A stretch of 64,000 nt of DNA from Asterias rubens. Taxonomy: Eukaryota; Echinodermata; Asteroidea; Forcipulatida; Asteriidae. The position numbers and the translations under genes were made by a program. Each line of letters opens with the position of its first letter. The stretch's first letter is position 1. The stretch lies in contig NC_047070.1 in NCBI RefSeq assembly GCF_902459465.1, positions 124,001 to 188,000 of the forward strand, given 5' to 3'. Below are positions 34,111 through 44,399 of this stretch, one piece after another. The notes beneath the pieces are model-generated. The model ran no database searches and was not told where the DNA came from. It saw nothing but the letters and a program-made list of their open reading frames with translations.

Positions 34111-35060
34111 CAGGAACCAAGAAGGCGAACAACACATATGCGAAGCCGATAGTGCTACTGTTGGACCTTGGGTATAGCTTAGGTCAAGAACCAAGAAGGC
34201 AAACAAGCCACACTTAGATCAGGAACCAAGAAGGCGAACAACACATATGCGAAGCCGATAGTGCTACTGTTGGACCTTGGGTATAGCTTAGGTCAAGAAC
34301 CAAGAAGGCAAACAAGCCACACTTAGATCAGGAACCAAGAAGGCGAACAACACATATGCGAATCCGATAGTGCTACTGTTGGACCTTGCTTAGCTAAGGT
34401 CAAGAACCAAGAAGGCGAACAAGCCACACTTAGATCAGGAACCAAGAAGGCGAACAACACATATGCGAAGCCGATAGTGCTACTGTTGGACCTTGGGTAT
34501 AGCTTAGGTCAAGAACCAAGAAGGCAAACAAGCCACACTTAGATCAGGAACCAAGAAGGCGAACAACACATATGCGAAGCCGATAGTGCTACTGTTGGAC
34601 CTTGGGTATAGCTTAGGTCAAGAACCAAGAAGGCAAACAAGCCACACTTAGATCAGGAACCAAGAAGGCGAACAACACATATGCGAATCCGATAGTGCTA
34701 CTGTTGGACCTTGCTTAGCTAAGGTCAAGAACCAAGAAGGCGAACAAGCCACACTTAGATCAGGAACCAAGAAGGCGAACAACACATATGCGAAGCCGAT
34801 AGTGCTACTGTTGGACCTTGGGTATAGCTTAGGTCAAGAACCAAGAAGGCAAACAAGCCACACTTAGATCAGGAACCAAGAAGGCGAACAACACATATGC
34901 GAATCCGATAGTGCTACTGTTGGACCTTGCTTAGCTAAGGTCAAGAACCAAGAAGGCGAACAAGCCACACTTAGATCAGGAACCAAGAAGGCGAACAAGC
35001 TAAGGTCAAGAACCAAGAAGGCGAACAAGCCACATGCTCAAAGGCAGAGTGTGCCTACAA
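34108..35060 (+). repeat. Higher-order satellite: 109/109/107 bp units in a 325 bp super-repeat
   Basis: Units begin gatcaggaaccaagaaggcg at 34108, 34217, 34326, 34433, 34542, 34651, 34758, 34867 and 34974, so steps are 109, 109, 107, 109, 109, 107, 109, 107. Each unit joins a 75-base block (ending ctactgttggaccttgggta, or ttggaccttgcttagcta in the short form) to a 34-base block (gtcaagaaccaagaaggc, aaacaagccacactta). The 107 form recurs every third unit, also with aatccgat for aagccgat, giving a true 325-base higher-order repeat with one unit missing at the right edge. Confidence 0.93.
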
Positions 35061-35150
35061 TGTGGATCTGGATATATTATACTCCGATAAAAACGGATAC
35101 CCGCATCGCAGCAGAGTTTTATGACCTGACCAATGACCTAGTGGAAATGT

Positions 35151-35276
35151 CTAAATAAAGTGAGCTTTAATCGCTGTCTTGAAATATAATATATCGTGGG
35201 GGAGTCCATTCCAGTGTGGTATAGTCCATGGGAAAAATGTGTCGGCGTAAATTGTAGTCCTGGCTTGAAGTTCCAT
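35151..35276 (-). pseudogene. LINE reverse-transcriptase C-terminal relic inside the satellite array
   Basis: On the minus strand 41 codons read QARTTIYADTFFPWTIPHWN then GLPHDILYFKTAIKAHF and a TAG stop. The pattern FFP.TI..WN.LP is the conserved C terminus of many animal non-LTR reverse transcriptases. It is bounded on both sides by satellite units (left to 35060, right 35285-35445). A minus frame at 35450-35701 may be an upstream part of the same element but is not recognisable on its own. Confidence 0.6.
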
Positions 35277-35284
35277 GAGTGAGA

Positions 35285-35445
35285 GTGGAAAAGCTAAGAC
35301 AAGGAACCAAGAAGGCAAACAACACAAATGATCAAAGACAGAGAGTGCCCTAGTCTGACCTTGCTTTAGCTAGATCAGGAACCAAGAAGGCAAACAACAC
35401 AAATGATCAAAGGCAAAGTGTGTCTGTTGGGTTTTGCTAAGCTAC
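35285..35445 (+). repeat. Detached 75 bp satellite units to the right of the LINE relic
   Basis: Two more copies (aggaaccaagaaggcaaaca, acacaaatgatcaaag) with the same tgccctagtctgaccttgct tail as the left array, but with aaatgatc instead of acatgctc, so they diverged as a separate block. Confidence 0.85.
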
Positions 35446-35917
35446 AGTTTTACCAGAGGTGGATATTCCTCCTGTATGGGCGTGGTATTCCTAAATAAGG
35501 ATGATTGGCAGTTATTATGCATTCAGAGTAGTCCAGTATTGGGATGGATACTTTGAAGGGGGTAGGTCGCATGCTGTGTAGAATATTGTAGTGTGAGTGG
35601 GTGGTGTTTTGTTGATTCAGCATCCTCTGGTGTACCTCAATTATGGATGTCAGTGAACCAAGTCGATGGGTTTTTAGATATACATGCTTACGTTGATTCA
35701 ATTAAGGACTATATTACATTTGGTTTCTTATTCATGGAGTAAAAGACTTCTTTCTTGAAACATGTTGCATTTGACATTTATCTCCTGCTTCTGGGTGAGA
35801 GAATATTGGGTAAGTACAATGTATGTTAATACACGAAGCTATAGCGGCTGTTACGAGTCGTATAATTTAAGGTTGACTTTGATATAAGGTGACGTGTTAA
35901 AAGTAGACAATGCGGCC

Positions 35918-36262
35918 TTAAAGACACTGGCGCTGTTGGTAATTGCCAAAGACCAGTCTTCTCACTAGGTGTATCTCAACATATGCATAAAATAACAAAC
36001 CTGTGAAAATTTGAACTCAATTGGCCGTAGAAGTTGCGAGATAATAGTGGAAGAAAAACAGACAGAAAATCTAATTCTAAGGTCTCGAAATCAAATTCAA
36101 ATATTTTAATGGAAAATTACTCCTTTCTCAAAAACTACGTTACTTCAGAGGGAGGCGTTTCTCACAATGTTTTATACTATCATCAGCTCCCCATAACTCG
36201 TTACCAAGTAGGGTTTTATGTTGATATTGAGTAGGCCTAATTTTAGTGTCCATTGCCTTTAA
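35918..36262 (+). mobile_element. TTAA-flanked MITE, family A, copy 2 (internally shortened)
   Basis: It starts TTAA, AGACACTGGCGCTGTTGG and ends TTTTAGTGTCCATTGCCT, TTAA. It contains aataacaaacctgtgaaaat and ggcgtttctcacaatgtttt like the copy at 9159, with an internal deletion and many substitutions. The 66-codon frame at 36034 is MITE sequence. Confidence 0.85.
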
Positions 36263-37210
36263 GGTGTTATTTCAAGTTATTCCTTCAGTTTAAAAGGTTG
36301 CGTCTATTTCCTTTCTTTATAATAAAAAAGAGGTCCATTTTATCAAGGTAAAAGCTTCTTACAGAAACATCTCTTTATTCTCCTATGAAAGCAACATTTC
36401 ATTTTTCCTTTACAGAGTTTTTTTTTGCCGTTCTTCTTGTGACGTCACATGACCCCTACACCATTTTGTTGAGGGAGTTAATTCATTTATGGCTGCTTGG
36501 CCATTAGCAGGCACCAATGGGATTAGTGTGGGGTTTGACGCCTCGCCTAGAGACCTTGCCAGCCTCTTGGTTTAACCATCGGACTCCGGCCTCTAATCCT
36601 AGTAACTCAATCTATATACTCTCTACTAAAATCAGACTATAACATCTAAACGTTCCCTAGGGAGATCAGTGGACTAAGTATATGACTCGAAGGAATTGAT
36701 GTAAGGTCATTTTAAACACTATCTGTAAATTGTATTCGGTTTAGATAGTTTCATAGTAGAGGTCTTCAAATTAAGAATAATGAATGATTTCAGATAAGGT
36801 TTAGTGAATAGGTTTAGTGAGTCAAATAACGATTACACATTGTGGCATTTAATATCGCATTGCCTTCAGTATACTCAGCAGGTGGCTTACACTATACCTC
36901 TCGTATAAATCAAGTTGGGAGCAATTATATTTAAAGTCACACCTACTCATGTGCCTAGTCAATTTGATGATGTATTACGCTAAAGTAAAACATCTCATTT
37001 TATGAGCATGATCACATATGAAAGAAAGACGTCTTCCTTCACTTTATTCATAATAATTTATGATATTGTATCATCTCTGAATATAGCTGGAGACACAAGA
37101 GTGACATAAGTGCTAGTAACCCTCAAAGGGAAATGCGCTTTATGGGCCAAGCGGGAACCTCATATCATTTCCATATAAATATGATCCTGAATTATTCTGA
37201 TTGACTTCGC
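36263..37210. other. Intergenic; nothing recognised
   Basis: Unique AT-rich sequence with a more balanced patch at about 36430-36610. No open frame, RNA structure or repeat was identified. Confidence 0.4.
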
Positions 37211-37212
37211 AT

Positions 37213-38092
37213 TGACTTATTCAAATTGAGAACTAAATGGTATTTGGGTGAAAATAGAAGTGACGTATATTTACACTTAACGTACCATGGCACGTAAAGT
37301 GACGTATATTTACACTTAACGTACCATGGCACGTAAAGTGACGTATATTTACACTTAACGTACCATGGCACGTAAAGTGACGTATATTTACACTTAACGT
37401 ACCATGGCACGTAAAGTGACGTATATTTACACTTAACGTACCATGGCACGTAAAGTGACGTATATTTACACTTGGTATTTGGTATTTGGGTGTAAATAGA
37501 AGTGACGTTTATTTACACTTAACGTACCATGGCACGTAAAGTGACGTATATTTACACTTAACGTACCATGGCACGTAAAGTGACGTATATTTACACTTAA
37601 CGTACCATGGCACGTAAAGTGACGTATATTTACACTTGGTATTTGGTATTTGGGTGTAAATAGAAGTGACGTATATTTACACTTAACGTACCATGGCACA
37701 TAAAGTGACGTATATTTACACTTAACGTACCATGGCACGTAAAGTGACGTATATTTACACTTAACGTACCATGGCACGTAAAGTGACGTATATTTACACT
37801 TTACGTACCATGGCACGTAAAGTGACGTATATTTACACTTAACGTACCATGGCACGTAAAGTGATGTATATTTACACTTAACGTACCATGACACGTAAAG
37901 TGACGTATATTTAGACTTAACGTACCATGACACGTAAAGTGTAAACATGCGTCAGTCACTTAACGTACCATGGCACGTAAAGTGTAAATATACGTCAGTC
38001 ACTTAACGTACCATGGCACGTAAAGTGTAAATATACGTCAGTCACCATTCATTACATCTGAATATCATTTAGTTCTCAATTTGAATAAGTCA
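37213..38092. mobile_element. Tandem array (39 bp units) enclosed by a perfect 27 bp terminal inverted repeat
   Basis: The left terminus TGACTTATTCAAATTGAGAA, CTAAATG (37213-37239) is exactly mirrored at 38066-38092. Inside, a 39-base unit (gtgacgtatatttacactta, acgtaccatggcacgtaaa) is repeated in three blocks of about 5, 3 and 7, separated by tggtatttgggtgtaaatag, a segment that also forms the left edge. From about 37938 the unit changes to gtgtaaatatacgtcagtca, the reversed form, so the array ends in an inverted junction. 39 is divisible by three, which produces minus-strand frames repeating YVPWYVKCKYTSL; no coding support. The layout fits a MITE whose interior expanded into a minisatellite. 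Confidence 0.85.
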
Positions 38093-38471
38093 TGTTTAAC
38101 AGCTGGTACAAATATTGATAGAGAGAGAAACATACGGTCCCAGTACAAACCAAAGGTTAATTGGTTTGTATTTATTAGTAGAGTTAATTAACAAAACGTA
38201 TACGTAATATGTGGCCTTGAATAATATCACTGAAAACTATTAAAAATCATAGAAAAATTCAAACCTTGGCATCGACCTTTAAGTAACTACGCCCTCTAAA
38301 AAATATATGTTTAGAGTGATTGATTAAGAACCTTGTTATTCAAATAGCTTTATTTAAAAAATTTATTGCACCTGTTTGGCATTGATGATGATAACTTGAA
38401 ACACAAAAACATTATGACTTCCGCCGTTGTAATGTTACATACGACAGAGTCAAAAGAAGAAGAGACGAACA

Positions 38472-38802
38472 TTAAAGGCAGTGGACACTACTGGTAATTA
38501 CTCAAAATAATTATTAGTACAAAACCTTACTTGGTGACGAGTAATGGGGAGAGGTTGATAAAATAAAACATTGTGAGAAACGGCTTCCTCTGACGTTATG
38601 TAGTTTTCGAGAGAAGTAATTTTTCACGAATTTGATTTCAAGACCTCAAAATTAGAATTTGAGGTCTCGAAATCAACCATCCAAAAGCACACAACTTCGT
38701 GTGACGAGGGTGTTTTTTCTTGCATTATTATCTCGCAACTTCGACGACCATGTGAGTGCAAACTTTCAGAGGTTTGATATTTTATGCATCCACTATCTTT
38801 AA
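38472..38802 (-). mobile_element. TTAA MITE, family A, copy 3 (reversed, damaged right end)
   Basis: It starts TTAA, AGGCAGTGGACACTACTGG and runs in the orientation opposite to the 9159 copy (tggtgacgagtaatggggag first). The far end is shortened: after gatattttatgcat it goes directly to CCACTATCTTTAA, losing about 60 bases of the arm. Confidence 0.85.
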
Positions 38803-41800
38803 AGAGTAAACAACAGTCCTCGATGAAAGCCTTCGTGGAATAATGGTTTGAGCAGATTCCTTGCTAAACAACCCCTCATCACCCTTTTTAAAACATTCTC
38901 GTATGGTATAGGTCCTATCTCGCTTATTCTGAATGAATGTGATGTTGTTTATGGGGTTTGAGGCATTGGATGGTTAGGTATGACTAATAGTCTGCGGTAA
39001 CACCATTTTGTGTATCGAAAGAGATGTTGTTTTACCTTCCATTCTTAAAGAAGATTTTTGTTATTTCTTGTTTGACACTGAATGACACAGATGAGTTCTC
39101 AAACAGGTAAAATAATACCCAATGTCGATCAGAGAGCTATATTGTATACCCAGTGCAGACATACGTCTTATATCAGTTTAAATGGTTTACAGTGATTTAT
39201 GAAACATAGATCGAAAATTTAAAGACGAAAACCTTGACGCACGAATGGCAAAAGGTTTTGAGCAATCTTATAACAAACAGCAATTTAATAACCACATCGC
39301 AAGCCACGTCCTTGTGGACTTAAGTCCTTGTAAATGCATTAAAAATTACAATGCATTTTTGTGAAGTAAAAGCAAATTTCAGTGTTAGGGTCGAATATAC
39401 AATGCTGTATTATTTTAACCTGACACTATTTTAAACTATGACGCCATTAAAATGCTTAGAAGAACGAAACGCATCCATAACACCATATTTTAAATTTAGT
39501 CTATAATGAAACATTTAAAAAGATCGCTTTGCAAATTCTGACAAAATTGTAGTTTTCAGTACAGCGGCGATAATCTACGCAGAACAAACAGTCCAAAAAT
39601 CATAAATATTTGTAAGAAGTCCAGGATAAGTTATACAAATAATGACAACATGGATTTCAACACAAATTGAGAAACCTTGATGAAATCTCTTGAGCTAATA
39701 GAAATAATCCACTGACTGAAGGTTCATTAAGTTGAGTAAATGGACCAAGCTTCCGGTTGTATTTATACCAGGATACACCTCAATTTACAGACAGTTAAAA
39801 TGTCTATTGTCACAGTTGCTTCCATTGTTTATTTCAAAGAATCTACTCACAATACGTAGATATCAATAACAAACCTAAATCAGGAATTAATTAGTTTTTA
39901 ATTAGCTACGATGCGACAGACTGTATAAGCTTCGATAAATGTCTGAGGTAATTGAGTAAGTACGTATCGTGAATGACAGCTGTTACCACATGCATCATGA
40001 CTCGATGATTAAGTATCGTCTACAATCACAACTTATTGCAGACAACAAATACTGGTCACACTTACAGTAATTAACGCAACCCACTTAAACACAATTGTAA
40101 TGTTTTTAGCTAGCCTTCAATAGAAACGAGCATAGACGACTTACTGTTTGTTAAGACAGGTACAACAGTAAATGGATAGAGTGTTCTTCATTGACAAACA
40201 AAACTTGATACTTGATTTAAAACGAAACGAATATTGTTGTTTGTTCCTTAGATTCCTATAAATGATCTCAAGAACAATTACCTATATTAAGTAATAAACG
40301 CTTATTGCTCACTTAAAAAAAAAACCGAATAGATTTCCGGTTCAATATTGGAACTAATGAATACAGATGTCAAATTATTGTCGATACATACAATAAACAT
40401 CGTAACTGTGTATATGCTTATTCGATTTTCAAGACATTCCAGAACACATTACCTACAGTACTTAGTATAATTGAGCATACTTCAATGTCAATTAGTACTA
40501 ATTATGCAAATGAAGTAAGTAGATTAGACCCATCATCGTCGTAATATAAAAACGACATCAGCTGTTATTATTGCTAGTCACTGGCTTGACTTTATTGAGT
40601 CTCTAAGTTATTTCCAACACGTGGTGAATAACGAGGAGTGAATTCTAACACATCAGCAATACTAATCAGCTATGTGTCCTAAGTTGACCCCCAATGTAGG
40701 AATGAACTAGATAACTTAGAGGTTATCATGGCACCATTAAGGCGTCATTACTGCCTCTTTATCATGGGCACTGGGACACCACCCGTACTAGGTAACTAAT
40801 TGAAATTCCCAATAGTCTTATACAAAAATCACATCATATTAAATCAAGTATAATAGCTGACAACAAATGACCCCAGGATGGCATCAACTGTCTGAGATGT
40901 TTTCAAGTGAGAGTAGTCTTCTGAACCAATTGAAGAATTCCTCCTATAACAACAACCCTACATAATGTCCTTCAGATGCTCCTTACAATGGTTTAGATGG
41001 TAAACATCATCAACTACACCCATTTACCCTTTCTCATACCATCAATGCATTGAAGGAACTTAACAAAAGGTTAAGCCAGGAGAGAATTCATGGTTAATCA
41101 AGACTTGTAGTGGTCCCTCTAGTCTGTTAGTGATTGGTAATCTGAAGCATAGCTTTACATCTCCTCATCATTGGATGGGAGGGGTACGGGAGGCAGTCTT
41201 CCATTAAAACATAAATAACATCAAAGGATGTGTTTTTACCACTCTGGTCCTAACAATAGAGTCAATGCATTATAATGACGTCTTTCTGCTATAATGACCC
41301 AAAAGCTACGTCATGAAGCGGCAATAAATTTGCATGTACTGTGCAGAACGTCTGAATTTGACTGGCATCTCACAACATTTCAAGGTCGTGCACACCAGCT
41401 AAGAACATAAGCAAAAAGAGCACGGTGTTCAACTCTACTGGCTGTAAATCCCTTTATTTAAGGCAGGAAAACAACTTGTCGTTAGGGTCCACTTCTTTAC
41501 AGTCACTATAGTAGAAAAGGAAGACTAGATTATAATACATCATCACTCAAGCGCACTAGGATTATCTGCTCCTTTACGGCTTCATTTCAACTAGTACTCT
41601 TCTCTTCTCAGTGTGGTCTTTTCATCATTTCTTTGTAGAATCGAATGGTTTGGTAAGACACCAACAGGTTGGGTGAAATTCATCAATTACTCTATCGATA
41701 TATACCAAAATACCAAAACGGGATGACGATCAGAAATAACTGACCGTGAATCTACAGTAGAATATAAATAATAATTATTATTGGTAAACCTTTCATTCAG

Positions 41801-42640
41801 AATAGGGCGTTCCTATCAAAATAGTTAAAATAATGTTGTTAGGCCTTCAGTGATCAGCTGAAATAACATTAGAACTGTCTAAACATTGAGGTATGTGGAA
41901 CATTGCATCTATACTTATTACAAATGCTTTATTTTGTTTGTGCTTTCATAATATATAGTTACAGACATAAGTATTATTGTATCAGTAAAAAGTTCTGAAT
42001 TATCTGTACATGAATAATACCGAAGCATCTGCAGTTTCTGTAAAGAGTAAACTTATACATCGTTTGCAATAGAATAAAGTAGTCACATCAACTGGGAAGT
42101 GTCTTCAGATTAAATGACCACCGATCAACGACTACACTTTACGTTTAAACTCTAATACACTGTTCGTTTTTTTGGGTGCATATTCCGAGCTAATAAATCT
42201 GAATATAAAGAATTGAATGTTGACGATAAAGAAACCACTTTAAGACTTAATAATGTTGGTATATTGTATCAAACATTATAGTTGTATACATAAATCTATA
42301 AGAAATCCCACTACAGGACAGCCTTAGTTGTATTTACATTGTGTCTTCCCCACAGGATAACACTCGATATGCAATAATACCACATTAGTACAGCATGACT
42401 GAACTATGGGTCACTAGTGGCTTGTCTTTTTCTTATTAAAAATACGTCAATATGATATTAATACATTGATCAATTTGCCCAGTGCGGTCACGGTCAAACT
42501 AATTATTAATAAAATCAACGCTCGATGGGTGTCCATCAACACTGCTGCAGTTTTCTAGACATTACGAAATACCGAGCTTGGAAGCGATATTACTTGCACA
42601 GGGTTATGTTAATTACATGAACTTATGAGAAAATAGAATT
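38803..42640. other. Intergenic, AT-rich; one dispersed-repeat relic, otherwise nothing
   Basis: At about 38950-39020 (ttgaggcattggatggttag, gtctgcggtaacaccat) there is a relic related to the palindromic repeat at 44299 and to 2176 and 57010. No exon or RNA gene was recognised in the rest. Confidence 0.4.
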
Positions 42641-42644
42641 AGCT

Positions 42645-42735
42645 GTTGCAAACTGCATCCAACCATAATGACACATGCCATAAATGCAAACAAGTAGTTT
42701 AAGGCCTGACGTTTCGTTCAAAGCAAAGTCATTCC
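42645..42735 (-). repeat. Hammerhead-like Penelope-type relic, minus strand
   Basis: On the minus strand: GCCT, TCAGGAA, T, GACTTT, gct, TTGAAC, GAAA, CGTC, AGGC. The stem I pair (GCCT/AGGC) and the GAAA-ACGT-C cleavage-side sequence are intact; the CTGANGA core is heavily mutated and stem II broken. The left flank gttgcaaactgcatccaacc and cataaatgcaaacaagtag matches the flank near 23790. Confidence 0.5.
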
Positions 42736-42739
42736 TGAA

Positions 42740-44150
42740 GGCTCAAATCATGAACGTATGTAACATCCATGTTGAATATCAATACATCGCCGTATCGATT
42801 ATTGATAACGTTGACTATATTACACAACAGTATAAGTATCAACTTCACAGTTATCCCTTTCCGTACACAACAAAGATTTGCAATGCAATGTACAAAGGTT
42901 TCTCATTCTTCTCATGTAGGATTAGGTCGTCTTCAATGAGTCCATACAGTCAGTCGTGGTAAAACGTTAAGGAATCAAAGTACGTGGCAATGCCTGCGAG
43001 GCATATCAGATATTCACGCGTTAAAAGAACAAGCTGACTATATTAAATATTACATTCCAGATCACTTACAGTAGTGGTCACTGACACGGACAAAACTTCA
43101 GTCATTACCTTGGCCTATCATTAGACAATAACAAAAGATGAATGAAGTATTGCATCCGGCGGAATGGACATCAGTGCTTAAATCACTGTGAAGTTTCAAC
43201 ATGCTTTCTCACAAAAATTTACTTTGAATAACTATTTCAGTAGTTACCCGCATTGCGAGTATATAGTGCATAAAGACGACATTGAAATACATTACTTCCA
43301 ATACAAAGTATAGATGAAGTCATTCTATTCAACTAATAATATAATTCGATTATTAAAGCTATTGAGATAATCTGTGTCTTCAAAATCAACACTAATGTGA
43401 ATTCAATAATTTAAATATTTGACTTCAATGTGACCTTCATTAGTATAGACATGAATAGAGACAGGTATGCCATGTATTTAATCATTCACTCTGATCAATA
43501 GATGATTGGCTGTTCGGTTTCCCCACTCTATAAATCCTGAGTGTCAAACTATGGTTAATCATAAGCTATGATTATGAATGAGTGTACGATAGCGTGGCCA
43601 GACTCTTGGCATCATCTTGACAATAGACGTACCATCACCAATCGATGCTCGTTTTGTGTAATGGGTTAAACACTTTGCCCAATACACACACACACCAGTA
43701 GCCAGTAACTCTGCGATATACCACAACCAAACTACACTGTATAGGTAAGTTGCTCATAAATTCCACTTAAATTACATTTCGTTGACAGCTATCACGTAGT
43801 TTTCTGTTGTCATCAGTTTGTATTTGGGCAATTTCATGAGTGCTATCAAAAATCCGTATAGAACTCAAAACTGAAATCGATTTGAGCATGCAGACATTAC
43901 TGCACATGTTGTATAAGCAACTGACAATGGGTAACGCGAACCCACTATGGTACACGAACTCATGGTACAAGGTAGCTCACTACACAATGCAAACCGATAT
44001 TAGATTCAGGCATTATGCTAATTAGTATTCTTGTTACACAAAAAACGGATACACTTTACATGCACACATGCCAATATTACCAAATTCATACAATTTGCAC
44101 TAAAGTAAAAATATAACTTAAGTCAACAGCTTGTTGACTTCGAAATGATT
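42740..44150. other. Intergenic; nothing recognised
   Basis: AT-rich unique sequence with a short (ca)n run at about 43684-43694. Overlapping short frames at 43767-44025 on both strands are unsupported. Confidence 0.35.
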
Positions 44151-44151
44151 A

Positions 44152-44223
44152 CACGAAAACCATGACGAAAACCATGACGAAAACCATGACGAAAACCATG
44201 ACGAAAACCATGACGAAAACCGA
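44152..44223 (+). repeat. 12 bp tandem repeat, about 6 copies
   Basis: The unit acgaaaaccatg is perfectly repeated. Confidence 0.95.
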
Positions 44224-44298
44224 CTACTTTTTGCTCTTATCTGAATTGATGAAACACAGATATCCTGCTTTTTAAAAAACCTTTTCTTTAGCCATATT

Positions 44299-44372
44299 AT
44301 ATAGAAGAGTTTGCGGTAACACCATGTAATAACAATTGTTATTACATGGTGTTACCGCAAACTCTTCTATAT
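44299..44372. repeat. Perfect 74 bp palindrome (foldback repeat)
   Basis: The arm atagaagagtttgcggtaac, accatgtaataacaa is followed immediately by its exact reverse complement; the centre lies between 44335 and 44336 with no loop. The right arm continues into ttatttccaccatgcaaagt, ttcaaatcctac, which is shared in diverged form with 2176-2240 (tggtgttaccacaaac, caccatgcaatatgcttcaa) and, inverted, with about 38950 and 57005. The palindrome is therefore two head-to-head ends of a dispersed repeat. Confidence 0.92.
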
Positions 44373-44399
44373 CTTATTTCCACCATGCAAAGTTTCAAA

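Noticed and set aside
37466-37948. 160-codon minus frame repeating YVPWYVKCKYTSL
   Set aside because: By-product of a 39-bp repeat within a transposon-like unit; interrupted by the block spacers.
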